From assembly GCA_012728995.1 (NCBI GenBank), contig JAAYEB010000260.1, forward strand, positions 1 through 62,662: a DNA stretch of 62,662 nucleotides, in the 5' to 3' direction. The stretch is from Fibrobacter sp. GTDB lineage: Bacteria > Fibrobacterota > Chitinivibrionia > Chitinivibrionales > Chitinispirillaceae. Position numbers and translations under genes: made by a program. Positions 29,458-39,458 of this stretch are shown one piece after another. Position 1 is the stretch's first letter. Each line of letters starts with the position of its first letter. Under the pieces are notes generated by a model. The model was not told where the DNA came from. It saw nothing but the letters and a program-made list of their open reading frames with translations, and did no database searches.

Positions 29458-32400
29458 ATACTTCCACAACACTTTTTATACTTTTTCCCGCTACCGCACG
29501 GACATGGTTCATTACGTCCAACCTGTACAGCAGTCTTTACCAGAGGCTGATTTCCAGAAGTCCCTTTGTTTGTTACGATATTGGGCTGAAATGAATTTTT
29601 TGGCTGAGTTCCTGCTGTCTGGTTTTCTGTGGAGAAAAGATTGAAGTCACTATGAACAGTTTTTGAATGATCTATACTTCGACTTCTTTGTTGTTCAACA
29701 CGCTCAAGCCTGAAGATAAAACTCGAAATTTCATGTGCAATATTACTGCGAAGCTCTTCAAACAGTTTCAATCCTTCACGCTGATATTCAAACAATGGAT
29801 TTTTCTGTCCAAAAGCCCGATACTGTACCCCGCCCTTAAGGTGATCCATTTCGTAAAGATGATCTTTCCATAAATTATCAATCACCATAAGAAATACATT
29901 GCGTTCGAATTGCCGCATGACATCTTCACCAAACCGATTTTCCTTCTCCTCATACCGTTCCTTAATCTCTTTCCATATCTCATCACAAATCGTATCCTGA
30001 GTTATGGCAGATAACTGATCTTCATCAAAACGATATGTCACACCAAAAACAGTCTGAATCTCACCATATAGACCTTGAAAATCCCAGTTATCCGGAAGTT
30101 TATCTGATGTATACTTCATAATGATATCCGATAAACAAGCATCAATCTGATCCAGTATTTCTTCCTTGAGATCTTCTCCCCGAAGGATTCTCTGCCGCAA
30201 TCCGTAAATCTCTGTTCTCTGAAAATTCATTACATCGTCATACTCTTTAAGATGTTTTCTTATTTCAAAATTGCGCCCCTCAACACGTTTTTGAGCATTC
30301 CCTATAGATCTGGACACCAATGGATGAGAAATTACCTCCCCTTCCTGTGCCCCTAGCCTGTCCATTATTGCAGCAATACGCTCTGAACCGAAAATTCGCA
30401 TTAAATCATCATCAAGAGACAGATAAAACTTTGAAAATCCAGGATCTCCCTGCCTCCCCGCCCTGCCACGCAACTGATTATCAATCCGGCGACTTTCATG
30501 ACGCTCTGTACCAATAATATGAAGTCCTCCAAGCTCAACAACTTTCTTATGCTCCTCTTGCGTCTGCTCATAAAGCTTTGAAAACCTTTTGCGTTTTTCT
30601 TCCAGTGTAATACTGTTTACATCAATTTCATCTTTTATGAGTTCATGATTGGCCATCGCCTCAAAGTTACCCCCAAGAACTATATCGGTACCACGACCAG
30701 CCATATTTGTAGCAATGGTAACAGAACCCAAACGCCCAGCCTGAGAAATAATTGCAGCTTCTTTTGCATGATGTTTTGCATTGAGTACCTCGTGCTTAAT
30801 CCCGGCCCTCTGAAGCAAATTGCTTAGATGTTCAGATTTTTCAATCGATGTAGTACCTACAAGACAGGGTTTACCCTCTTTCTGAAACTGCTCAATATCT
30901 TTTACTACAGCATCATATTTTTCACGTTGGGTTTTATATATTTCATCCTGACTATCGACCCTTTTCAGCGGTCTGTTTGTTGGAATGGTAACTACATCCA
31001 GCTTATAAATTTCATGAAACTCCCCGGCTTCAGTTGCAGCAGTACCTGTCATGCCAGCTACCTTTTTATACATTTTGAAGAAATTTTGAAAAGTGATTGT
31101 AGCCAGAGTCTGATTTTCACCGGCAACTTTAACTCCTTCTTTAGCCTCCAGAGCCTGGTGAAGTCCCTCACTGTATCGCCTTCCATGAAGAATTCGACCA
31201 GTAAATTCATCAACAATAAGAATCTGCCCATCCTGCACTACATAATCAACATCACACTCATATAATGAATATGCTTTTAACAATTGACTTACAGAGTGTA
31301 TCCTTTCAGATCTCTCAGCATAGAATCTGTGAGCTTCTTCCCGTTTAAGTGATTTTTCTTCCTGAGCCAAAGATGAATCATTATCAATTTTTCCAATTAT
31401 CTCTGCAAGATCAGGTACAATAAAAAACTCCGGATTATCGCCACTAATTGAAGCACGTCCCTTTTCTGTAAGTTCAGCACTATGACCGGATTCATCAATT
31501 GTATAAAAAAGCTCCTCCTCAATTTCATGCAGTTTTTTATCACGCAGGTAATCAGTTTCAACTGTTTTCATGTTTTTTGCAACTCCTGGCTCTTTCAGTA
31601 ACTTTGCAAGTCGTTTGTTTTTAGGATCACCACGTTGTGCAATCAACAACTTCAAACCGCATTGATACTCTTTGCCTTCCTGTTGCAACAGTTCCTCGGC
31701 TTCAGCAACGACTTTCTGAACCAGCTTGTTTTGTAAACTAACCAGTCTGGCAACTCTTGGTTTAAGCTCTTCGTACTCCTTATTCGAACGAGTTACCTGG
31801 CCTGAAATAATTAAAGGCGTCCTGGCCTCATCGACCAAAATATTATCGACTTCATCAATGATCGCAAAATTCAGCTCCCGTTGAACACAATGTTCGGGAG
31901 ATGTGGCCATATTATCCCGAAGATAATCAAAACCGAATTCGTTATTTGTACCAAAAGTTATGTCGCATGCATAAGCATCACGACGCTCGGAACTGTTAGG
32001 TTCTGTAAGGTCAAGACATCCAACAGTAAGTCCCATAAATTTAAAGATTTTACCCATCCATTCACTGTCACGGCGGGCTAAATAATCATTAACTGTAATT
32101 ACGTGCACGCCCTTTCCTGAAAGAGCATTAAGATAAGCAGCCATTGCAGCAACCTGCGTTTTACCTTCCCCGGTTTTCATCTCGGCAATTTTTCCCTGGT
32201 GAAGCACAATCGCACCAATAACCTGCACATCAAAATGTGCCATAAATGGAATCTCTTTATTAAGATAATTGTCAAAAACCATTTTCCTTTCACCAAGAAC
32301 CCTGTGAGTCGCTTCCCTGAATACAGAGAACGCCTCAGGCATTATATCATCCAGTGTAGCGCCCTCGGTTATCCGCTTTTTAAACTCACCAGTTTTTGCA

Positions 32401-32534
32401 CGCAACTGATCATCATCAAGCTTACCGACCTGCTCACGCCAATTGTTTACAAGCTCCAGAACAGGATAAAGCTTTTTAATATCACGTTCCTGTTTTGAAC
32501 CAAAAAGAAATCCTAAAATATCAAGTAATGTCAT
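29454..32534 (-). CDS. secA: Preprotein translocase ATPase SecA
   Basis: 1026 residues. The nucleotide-binding site shows [15 protein letters not shown] and [19 protein letters not shown]. The crosslinking domain, [44 protein letters not shown] and [10 protein letters not shown] follow in the usual order. The C-terminus ends in the zinc motif [13 protein letters not shown]. It is longer than Enterobacteria SecA (about 900) because of an insert of some 100 residues after residue 240, as seen in FCB-group SecA. It drives Sec-dependent export. ATGA overlaps link it to the FliL-like gene upstream and to tmk downstream. Confidence 0.97.
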   Translation of the reverse strand: MTLLDILGFLFGSKQERDIKKLYPVLELVNNWREQVGKLDDDQLRAKTGEFKKRITEGATLDDIMPEAFSVFREATHRVLGERKMVFDNYLNKEIPFMAHFDVQVIGAIVLHQGKIAEMKTGEGKTQVAAMAAYLNALSGKGVHVITVNDYLARRDSEWMGKIFKFMGLTVGCLDLTEPNSSERRDAYACDITFGTNNEFGFDYLRDNMATSPEHCVQRELNFAIIDEVDNILVDEARTPLIISGQVTRSNKEYEELKPRVARLVSLQNKLVQKVVAEAEELLQQEGKEYQCGLKLLIAQRGDPKNKRLAKLLKEPGVAKNMKTVETDYLRDKKLHEIEEELFYTIDESGHSAELTEKGRASISGDNPEFFIVPDLAEIIGKIDNDSSLAQEEKSLKREEAHRFYAERSERIHSVSQLLKAYSLYECDVDYVVQDGQILIVDEFTGRILHGRRYSEGLHQALEAKEGVKVAGENQTLATITFQNFFKMYKKVAGMTGTAATEAGEFHEIYKLDVVTIPTNRPLKRVDSQDEIYKTQREKYDAVVKDIEQFQKEGKPCLVGTTSIEKSEHLSNLLQRAGIKHEVLNAKHHAKEAAIISQAGRLGSVTIATNMAGRGTDIVLGGNFEAMANHELIKDEIDVNSITLEEKRKRFSKLYEQTQEEHKKVVELGGLHIIGTERHESRRIDNQLRGRAGRQGDPGFSKFYLSLDDDLMRIFGSERIAAIMDRLGAQEGEVISHPLVSRSIGNAQKRVEGRNFEIRKHLKEYDDVMNFQRTEIYGLRQRILRGEDLKEEILDQIDACLSDIIMKYTSDKLPDNWDFQGLYGEIQTVFGVTYRFDEDQLSAITQDTICDEIWKEIKERYEEKENRFGEDVMRQFERNVFLMVIDNLWKDHLYEMDHLKGGVQYRAFGQKNPLFEYQREGLKLFEELRSNIAHEISSFIFRLERVEQQRSRSIDHSKTVHSDFNLFSTENQTAGTQPKNSFQPNIVTNKGTSGNQPLVKTAVQVGRNEPCPCGSGKKYKKCCGSI

Positions 32535-33049
32535 GTCGATTCGGCCTTTTCTATATGAAAGCTCCTGAACTTTATTTCTGTCAGGATATCCATCTCAAAA
32601 ATACTGTTTATTGTTTCAATCAATTCTTTTCTAAGCTGTTCTTTTTTGATTTCTCCCAACTCTTTAACTCTTAAGACATTTTTAACTATTGTTTGAATGT
32701 CATTTTTTCTTATTATAATCTCCGGACCCATTATTTGATTTTCGTACCACATCTCGAATTCAAGATTTAATCTGATATCAGGTCTATTGCTGATAATACA
32801 ATCAGAAACCTTTATTTTTTGAAAAAAAATCGGATTCTCAACAGAATCCTTCAAATCTGATTCACCAGAATTCATAAAATCGTTATTGAAAGATTCCTCT
32901 AATGACAGATTCAGTTTTGGCAACTGATCCGATTTTCCAGTTTTTTCTGATAAAAAAACGTCTGAAAAATAATCCCTGTTGTTTAAAAATATAATAATTG
33001 CAAAAACAATAGCCGCGATACCTTGAATATATAGAATTTTTCTTGGCAC
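32531..33049 (-). CDS. FliL-like single-pass membrane protein
   Basis: 172 residues from a GTG start. One membrane segment (about 7-22) is followed by a linker and a C-terminal domain (about 85-172) with the FliL pattern: [13 protein letters not shown], a helix [17 protein letters not shown], then [16 protein letters not shown] and a final strand [12 protein letters not shown]-like segment (here [12 protein letters not shown]). FliL binds the flagellar stator, but no flagellar gene lies in the window. Its stop overlaps the secA start in ATGA. It may serve another ion-driven motor or be a stomatin-like membrane organiser (inference). Confidence 0.55.
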   Translation of the reverse strand: MPRKILYIQGIAAIVFAIIIFLNNRDYFSDVFLSEKTGKSDQLPKLNLSLEESFNNDFMNSGESDLKDSVENPIFFQKIKVSDCIISNRPDIRLNLEFEMWYENQIMGPEIIIRKNDIQTIVKNVLRVKELGEIKKEQLRKELIETINSIFEMDILTEIKFRSFHIEKAEST

Positions 33050-33467
33050 TTTATGTGTTCTTTATATAATAAATGAAAAAATATACAGTCAGTTCCTACT
33101 GAATAAGTACTCCAACAAAGACCTGGATATAATGAAAACCACAGTTACTTAATACAACAATTCATTAACTCGAGTCTATTTGCAAAATTGCATCTGACTC
33201 TCTCGATAACCCATCATTTGATGAGTGCACTGTCACCCAGTAAGAAATTACACTTTCTGCAACGAGCTCCAGGCATATTTGAGAAGATAATAAGATAATT
33301 AACTTGGCAACTATTTTTGAGAAATAATTAGAAAGTAAACTCTGCATCACACCTGTCTGCACGACAAGGTGGTATTTTAAGCCCACCAACCGGCTCAAAT
33401 TCTCAGTTAATAGCCTCCAGGAACATTTAATATAAATAAAATAATCTGCTAATTAAAATCTTAAATT

Positions 33468-33505
33468 TAATGGAGATTATAATTACCACCAGTTTCTCTC
33501 CATTA
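33468..33505. repeat. 9-bp inverted repeat with 20-base loop
   Basis: TAATGGAGA (33468-33476) and TCTCCATTA (33497-33505) are perfect complements. There is no T-run. It could be an operator, a transcript-end structure or part of an unannotated small RNA. Confidence 0.35.
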
Positions 33506-33671
33506 CGGTTCTGGCAAAAAAAACCAGCGTGAAATATTAAATTTATAAAATACCCTGGCAATTCCAGATTCTGTTACACCAGTATCCGTTGTGCAGCTTA
33601 CATAAAATCTTCCGATTAAGGTATTAAATATACGATATTGCATATACATTTAGTGTCTATTATGAATTTTT

Positions 33672-33700
33672 TTGACGTTATCATTAATCAGAACTATATC
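33672..33700 (+). promoter_or_regulatory. Candidate sigma-70 promoter of the kdsD operon
   Basis: TTGACG (33672-33677) and TATATC (33695-33700) are separated by exactly 17 bases. Transcription would start near 33707, giving a leader of about 155 bases before kdsD. This is the best promoter-like pair I found in the window. Confidence 0.5.
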
Positions 33701-33863
33701 AAGATATTATCAGGCAGTCACAAATCTGTCTAATGATACCCAAAGAAACCCAGATGCAGGAACCGCTACTATCTGGTTTTTAATTTTCGCTTCCCCTGCA
33801 AACCTGGAATTACGTATATTTTCATATACAGGTTTCGACAATGGTAAATTATAACCAGGGGTA

Positions 33864-34487
33864 ATGGTGAAAGCTATTCTTGACAGGGCAAGAGAAATTA
33901 TTGAAGCTGAATCAAAAGCACTGATGAATATCCCGCTGGGATACAGTTTTGAAGAAGCTGTTGACATTTTACTTAACTGCAAAGGAAAAATTATCACTAC
34001 CGGTATGGGCAAAGCAGGTAATATTGCCAAGAAAATTGCCGGTACATTGTGCTCTACAGGAACTCCGGCATCATTTCTTCACCCAGGTGAAGCAGCGCAT
34101 GGTGACCTTGGACTTTTGGCAGAAGGTGATGTCATCATAGCGTTTTCTACAAGCGGAAAAACCAGAGAAGTAATAGAAATGCTCGAACTGGCTTACCATT
34201 TCGGAATTGATAAAATTATAAGCATAACATCTCACCCGGATTCAACAATAAGGACCTTAAGCAATATTGTGATTAATATGGGTGAAATAAAAGAGCCGTG
34301 TTTGCTCGGGTTAACTCCCACTGCCAGCACGACTGTAATGCTGGCCATAGGTGATGCACTCTCTTTGATTCTTATGGAGAAAAAACAGTTTACACGAGAC
34401 CAGTATGGTCTCAGACACCATGGCGGCTATCTCGGACAAAAAGCACGCCAGAATTCTGCATTACTCAAACAAAATGCAGAATTCTGA
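33864..34487 (+). CDS. kdsD: SIS-domain arabinose-5-phosphate isomerase (KdsD type, without CBS domains)
   Basis: 207 residues, a single SIS domain: IITTGMGKAGNIAKKIAGTL, FLHPGEAAHGDLGLL (family signature), AFSTSGKTREVIEML and GLTPTASTTVMLAIGDAL. KdsD turns ribulose 5-phosphate into arabinose 5-phosphate, the first step to Kdo of LPS. Most homologues (about 320 residues) carry two C-terminal CBS domains; this one ends after the SIS domain, as in some Bacteroidetes. A GGGG site precedes the ATG. nadB follows 35 bases downstream. Confidence 0.85.
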   Translation: MVKAILDRAREIIEAESKALMNIPLGYSFEEAVDILLNCKGKIITTGMGKAGNIAKKIAGTLCSTGTPASFLHPGEAAHGDLGLLAEGDVIIAFSTSGKTREVIEMLELAYHFGIDKIISITSHPDSTIRTLSNIVINMGEIKEPCLLGLTPTASTTVMLAIGDALSLILMEKKQFTRDQYGLRHHGGYLGQKARQNSALLKQNAEF

Positions 34488-34522
34488 TTCTTGTCACCCA
34501 TAATAATTTGAAAGGACTTTCA

Positions 34523-36142
34523 GTGAAAGAAAAATGCGATTTCCTGATTATAGGAAGTGGAATCGCTGGCCTTACTTATGCAATCCAGGCATCCCGATAT
34601 GGCTCTGTGATTCTGATTACAAAAAAACAGGACACAGATTCTAACACTAATTACGCACAAGGTGGTATTGCATGTGTACTCGACTCAAATGATAATTTTC
34701 AAAGCCATATAAATGACACTCTCATAACCGGAAAAGGACTCTGTAATAAAAACGCTGTATCCATACTTGTTGAAGAAGGACCGGAAAGAATTAAAGAGTT
34801 ACTTGACTGGGGTGTAGTATTTTCAAAATCTGCAAAAAAAACCAACCCATTCAGTCTCCATCTTGGAAAAGAAGGTGGGCATTCACTCAACAGAATTGTA
34901 CATGCTGATGACCTGACTGGAAAAATGGTTGAGGAACGTTTACTTAAAAAAATACGCACTATTAAAAACATAAAAATTTATGAACATCATTTTGCAATAG
35001 ATCTGATTACAAATCACCATATCTCAAAAAGAAAAAAATCACAGACATGTTGTTATGGAGCTTATGTTCTCGATACTGTTTGCAGTACCATAAACCCGAT
35101 AATATCCAGAATCACCTGTCTGGCAAGTGGTGGAGCAGGTAAAGTATATCTTCATACAACCAACCCTGATATAGCTACAGGTGATGGAATTGCAATGGCT
35201 TTCAGAGCAGGCGCAACCATAGCAAATATGGAGTTTATTCAGTTCCATCCCACAACTCTTTACCATCCTGATGCTAATTCATTTCTTATTTCTGAAGCTT
35301 TAAGGGGGTTTGGCGCAATTCTGAAAGATCTTGACGGGAACGAATTCATGGATAAATACCATTCGTCAAAATCACTGGCTCCAAGAGATATCGTTGCCAG
35401 GGCTATCGATAACGAAATGAAAATTTCTGGTAAAAACCATGTTTGTCTGGATATCAGACATGTTTCAGCATCCCAGGTAAGAAAACATTTTCCAAACATT
35501 TACTCCAGATGTAAAGAATATGGAATTGATATCACAAAAGAGCTCATTCCTGTTGTTCCAGCCGCACACTATCTGTGCGGTGGTATTCAGGTAGATATCA
35601 ATGGAAACTCAAGTATCAAAAATCTGTATGCATGCGGTGAAGTCTCCTGTACAGGCGTTCACGGTGCTAACAGATTAGCTTCAAATTCTCTTCTTGAAGC
35701 TCTTGTATTTGGCCGTCGTGCAGCAATGAATTGTGGAGCAAGAATAAAAAATATTCCAATGATTAATCCCATGCTTATACCTGAATGGGATGACAGTATA
35801 ACAACCGACAATGAGGAATGGATTTTATTGGCTCACGATTTCAAGGAGATACAATCTGTGATGTGGGATTATGTTGGAATTGTACGTTCAAATCTGCGGC
35901 TTAACCGTGCCTTGAGACGAATCTGCCTGCTTGAAAAAGAGATAGAAAATTTTTACCGGCGTACCCGTATCACAGTTCCTCTTCTTGAATTGCGTAATAT
36001 TGTAACAACCGCCAAACTTATTATCAATTCTGCCCTTAAACGCAAAGAAAGCAGGGGACTTCATTATACAACGGATTATCCCGAAACAAATAACCGTTAC
36101 TGGAAACACGATACAATCATTTCTAATCGACTGCACAAATGA
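34523..36142 (+). CDS. nadB: L-aspartate oxidase NadB
   Basis: The frame opens at TTG 34508, but GTG 34523 has AAAGGA 6 bases upstream and is preferred (539 residues). FAD-binding IIGSGIAGLTYAIQ at the N-terminus, NTNYAQGGIACV, EFIQFHPTTLYHP, a mobile capping domain with LAPRDIVARAID, then PAAHYLCGGIQVD and GANRLASNSLLEALVFGRRAA. The C-terminal helical domain has RRICLLEKEIENFYRR. It oxidises aspartate to iminoaspartate for NAD synthesis. nadA and nadC are not in the window. Its stop overlaps the next start in ATGA. Confidence 0.94.
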   Translation: MKEKCDFLIIGSGIAGLTYAIQASRYGSVILITKKQDTDSNTNYAQGGIACVLDSNDNFQSHINDTLITGKGLCNKNAVSILVEEGPERIKELLDWGVVFSKSAKKTNPFSLHLGKEGGHSLNRIVHADDLTGKMVEERLLKKIRTIKNIKIYEHHFAIDLITNHHISKRKKSQTCCYGAYVLDTVCSTINPIISRITCLASGGAGKVYLHTTNPDIATGDGIAMAFRAGATIANMEFIQFHPTTLYHPDANSFLISEALRGFGAILKDLDGNEFMDKYHSSKSLAPRDIVARAIDNEMKISGKNHVCLDIRHVSASQVRKHFPNIYSRCKEYGIDITKELIPVVPAAHYLCGGIQVDINGNSSIKNLYACGEVSCTGVHGANRLASNSLLEALVFGRRAAMNCGARIKNIPMINPMLIPEWDDSITTDNEEWILLAHDFKEIQSVMWDYVGIVRSNLRLNRALRRICLLEKEIENFYRRTRITVPLLELRNIVTTAKLIINSALKRKESRGLHYTTDYPETNNRYWKHDTIISNRLHK

Positions 36143-38079
36143 ATTATTGGCACTTTTTAATAATAACTCTCTGCTTTTTATCTGCCGGCCTGACAATTTA
36201 CCGTTATTCACGTTTTTCATTAACAAATGGGCAAAAAATTGCCCTCGTGTCTCTTAGAATACTCCTGATAATCTCAGTTTTTATTTCTTTCCTGGAACCA
36301 GTATTGTGGTTTGAACGGCTACTTTCTCCAGATTCAACCATTTCTGTTTTAGTGGATGCATCACAGAGTATGAACCTTTTTTCTCCAGATTCAAATATAA
36401 TCCCGCTCCTGGAAAAGCTCAACTCTTCAGATTCCTCTTACCCAAAGCAAAAAAACAGATTCAAATTTTATCTTTTCGGTGATTCATTACGTGAAATTTC
36501 GAATCCTTCCGACATCAGCTTTTTGGATAAAAAAAGCTTCTTCCCTTTCAGTCTTAACGATCCCGAAATTAAATTTTCATCAAAAATACTTCTAATTACA
36601 GATGGTAACTGGTCCAATAATTCAATTCCCCATGATGTTTTATCTGATAAGAATGTTTATTACCATAATTTAAGCTCATTTTTCCCACACCCATACCTGA
36701 AAACCAGCTTTTTGACAAAAATTAATTCTGTTGCAGCCAATTCCGATTTTAAAATAGAGTCAAAATTGGAAGCAAGAACTCAAAAAAAAAGCAAGTGCAC
36801 AATAAATCTCTACAACAAAAATGCTCTTATTTACAATGATGAATTTTTAATTGATTCCGGTACTTCATATCAAACTGTTTCAATACCAGTTTCGGGTCTT
36901 GAATCAGGAAAGCATATCCTGAGAATTGAGGCTGTACTTGATACAGATTCTCTGCATTCAGTTGACTATGCCATGTATCCAACAATTCCACATTCTTTTA
37001 AATATGCCCTGATATCTGACGGACCATCACTAAATCAACGTTTTATAAAATTAGCCGTTTCAAGAGAAAAAGATTTTGATGAAGTCAGTTTAAAAAACAG
37101 TACTGCCGATGTAATATTTTTTCTTTCATGGAATTCCAAGTTTAAAAAAGAGATTCAGAAATTAAATAAAAACGGCATGCTGGTATTTGCCTCCACTCTC
37201 CCAAGTACATCATATTTCAGACCCTCAAAAAATATTTCATATATTAAACACATTACAGGAAGCAGATATTTCAATAATCTTAATACCAGTCTTCTACCCC
37301 CGCCTTCACAAATATTTCTTCCTGAAAATATTACTTCTGTTTCGCCCTTATTATCCATAGCTCACGATTCAGATACATCAAGCGTTATCTTTACCGGAAA
37401 CTTCTCAAGTCATTCATTGCTTGCACTAGCAGTATCAGATTTCTGGAAATGGGATTTCTGGCCTGTATCTCACGAAAACACTGGAGAAGAATCCGTTTTG
37501 TTTTCCGAGCTTTTTATTGCAGTACTCAAGGATATACTTATAAAACAATCGTTTTCAGATCAATACACAGCTTACCCGACCTCTCCTGTAATCGAAAATG
37601 ATTCCATGCGATTTTTTATTTCGCTGCCTTCAGATATTGATCCGATAAACACCGACTCTGTTGATATCTCATTTACCATAGCTAATAAAACTATTGGTTC
37701 CCTGATTGATACCACTTTCAGAAAAAAAATATCCGGTTTGTCCAACCAGACCATAACTCTTGCAGGTGTTTCGAGTGGTAATTATTTATACAAAACGGTT
37801 TTAAAATCAAAAAAACAGAACTTCGAATACAGTGATACTCTGTTTGTAAAACGTGATAATCGGGAACTGATGATAAACGGGCAGAACAACTCATTGTTGA
37901 AGGAAATCGGTCATTCAGTAACCATTACTGACACTCTGTTTAAACACAATAAAGAACAGATAAATGAAGTAACAGTTACAGAGCATTTCAGTATCACACG
38001 ATCATGGTATTTGTTATCTGTCATATTACTGCTTATACTTTGTGAATTAATACTCAGACATAGGTTCAAGCTGGATTAA
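36139..38079 (+). CDS. Membrane protein with von Willebrand A-like domain
   Basis: 646 residues. Two N-terminal membrane helices (about 5-22 and 35-57) and one near the C-terminus (about 620-640) frame a large extracytoplasmic region. It starts with a VWA-like segment whose ISVLVDASQSM contains the DxSxS metal-binding (MIDAS) pattern and KILLITDGNWS. The remainder is beta-rich, with a C-terminal part resembling Ig-like modules. The layout resembles BatA-type or uncharacterised VWA membrane proteins. It is translationally coupled to nadB, with no obvious functional link, and ends 8 bases before the convergent NtrC-type gene. Confidence 0.65.
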   Translation: MNYWHFLIITLCFLSAGLTIYRYSRFSLTNGQKIALVSLRILLIISVFISFLEPVLWFERLLSPDSTISVLVDASQSMNLFSPDSNIIPLLEKLNSSDSSYPKQKNRFKFYLFGDSLREISNPSDISFLDKKSFFPFSLNDPEIKFSSKILLITDGNWSNNSIPHDVLSDKNVYYHNLSSFFPHPYLKTSFLTKINSVAANSDFKIESKLEARTQKKSKCTINLYNKNALIYNDEFLIDSGTSYQTVSIPVSGLESGKHILRIEAVLDTDSLHSVDYAMYPTIPHSFKYALISDGPSLNQRFIKLAVSREKDFDEVSLKNSTADVIFFLSWNSKFKKEIQKLNKNGMLVFASTLPSTSYFRPSKNISYIKHITGSRYFNNLNTSLLPPPSQIFLPENITSVSPLLSIAHDSDTSSVIFTGNFSSHSLLALAVSDFWKWDFWPVSHENTGEESVLFSELFIAVLKDILIKQSFSDQYTAYPTSPVIENDSMRFFISLPSDIDPINTDSVDISFTIANKTIGSLIDTTFRKKISGLSNQTITLAGVSSGNYLYKTVLKSKKQNFEYSDTLFVKRDNRELMINGQNNSLLKEIGHSVTITDTLFKHNKEQINEVTVTEHFSITRSWYLLSVILLLILCELILRHRFKLD

Positions 38080-38087
38080 TGCAGGTA

Positions 38088-39458
38088 TTATTCGTACACT
38101 GAAACAATATTATAAGATTTCATTTTAAGGTAAAGTGTCTTTGCATTTATTTCCAAAAGTTTTGCAGCTTTTCCCTTGTGCCCGTTTACAAGGCCCAACA
38201 CTTTTATTATATGTTTTCTTTCCATCTCTTTTAATGACAGACATTCATTATCAGCCGACCGGATCAACTGTGATTTAGAGGGCATCTCTTCGGGTACCCT
38301 GTTTACCTTTAGAAACGACAGGTCTTCTGCTGTAACAATACGTTCAGAAGTGAGTATACAAGTTCGCTCAATAACATTTTTCAATTCACGGACATTTCCG
38401 CACCAGTCATACTTTTTCAGCAGTTCCATAGCCTCTTTGCTGAATTCTTTCTGAAACCCGTGCATAGCAATGAAATTATCAACCAGAAGCGGGATGTCAT
38501 CTATTCTTTTTTTTAAAGGTGGTACAATAACAGACAATACGTTCAGACGGTAAAACAGATCTGCACGAAACTGGTTTTTATGGACCAGAACTTCCAGAGG
38601 CTGATTTGTTGCACAGATAATCCGGACATTTAACAAAAGATCTTTAGTACCTCCGACACGCCTGATTTCTCCTGTTTCCAGAAACCGTAACAGTTTTGCC
38701 TGAAAATGGATTGGTATTTCTCCAATTTCATCAAGAAACAAGGTACCACCATCAGCGATTTCAGCGAGTCCACGCTTCTGTGATTTTGCATCGGTAAAAG
38801 CTCCTTTTTCATATCCGAACAACTCACTTTCAAGTAGTGTTTCAGAAAAAGAAGCACAGTTAATGGCAATAAACGGTTTATTACTGCGGTTGCTCTGTTC
38901 GTGGATGGATCGTGCAACAAGTTCTTTACCAGTACCACTTTCTCCAAGGATCAGTACAGTAGACTGCGTTGGAGCAACACGCGAAATTATTCTTTGGAGC
39001 TCAAGCATCACCTTGCTTTTTCCAATAAGTTTTCCTCCGCGCCCGCTCTTTTTCAACTCATCCCTGAGTAATTTCAAGTCCAACTGTGACCTTTGATGTT
39101 CAATTGCACGTTCTATCTGGATAAGGAGTTCATTAAGTGAATAAGGTTTTCTGACATATTCAAAAGCACCCAGTTTCATACTGGAGATCGCACTTTCGAG
39201 TGTAGCATTACCGGTAAGAATGATTACTTCAGAAGGAATCTTTTCCTGCTTCATGGTCCTGAGTACTTCAAGTCCATCTGTATGAGGCATAACTATGTCG
39301 AGAAGAACGATGTGAAAAAAATCTTCGCGAAGTTTTGATAGAGCAGAATCTCCGTCGGCAACAGCTTCAACTACATATCCCACTCGTGTTAATTCATTAC
39401 TTAGCAGAAGACGTAATGAAGCCTCATCATCCACAACAAGAATTTTTCCTTTACTCAT
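38088..39458 (-). CDS. Sigma-54-dependent response regulator (NtrC family)
   Basis: 456 residues: receiver with D10-D11, phosphoacceptor D54 (IVLLDIVMPHTDG) and VRKPY; AAA+ domain with Walker A GESGTGKELVARSIHE, the sigma-54 contact loop EKGAFTDAKSQKRG and Walker B GGTLFLDEIGE; C-terminal Fis-type helix-turn-helix ending KAAKLLEINAKTLYLKMK. It opens sigma-54 promoters when phosphorylated. The start overlaps the sensor kinase stop in ATGA, so this is its partner. I found no clear -24/-12 promoter in the window, so targets lie elsewhere or were missed. Confidence 0.96.
   Translation of the reverse strand: MSKGKILVVDDEASLRLLLSNELTRVGYVVEAVADGDSALSKLREDFFHIVLLDIVMPHTDGLEVLRTMKQEKIPSEVIILTGNATLESAISSMKLGAFEYVRKPYSLNELLIQIERAIEHQRSQLDLKLLRDELKKSGRGGKLIGKSKVMLELQRIISRVAPTQSTVLILGESGTGKELVARSIHEQSNRSNKPFIAINCASFSETLLESELFGYEKGAFTDAKSQKRGLAEIADGGTLFLDEIGEIPIHFQAKLLRFLETGEIRRVGGTKDLLLNVRIICATNQPLEVLVHKNQFRADLFYRLNVLSVIVPPLKKRIDDIPLLVDNFIAMHGFQKEFSKEAMELLKKYDWCGNVRELKNVIERTCILTSERIVTAEDLSFLKVNRVPEEMPSKSQLIRSADNECLSLKEMERKHIIKVLGLVNGHKGKAAKLLEINAKTLYLKMKSYNIVSVYE

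Larger units (their letters stand above)
33050..33863. other. 814-base divergent intergenic region
   Basis: It separates the leftward FliL-secA operon from the rightward kdsD operon. No credible coding frame: short frames of 60-106 codons lack ribosome binding sites and overlap one another on both strands. It holds a 9-bp inverted repeat (33468-33505) and a good candidate promoter (33672-33700). The rest is unexplained AT-rich sequence. Confidence 0.5.

Noticed and set aside
33165-33398. 77-codon leftward frame in the large intergenic region
   Set aside because: No ribosome binding site, composition unlike neighbouring proteins and no motif.
33672-33854. 60-codon rightward frame before kdsD
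   Set aside because: Its first codons overlap the best promoter of the region, so it would not be transcribed from it.
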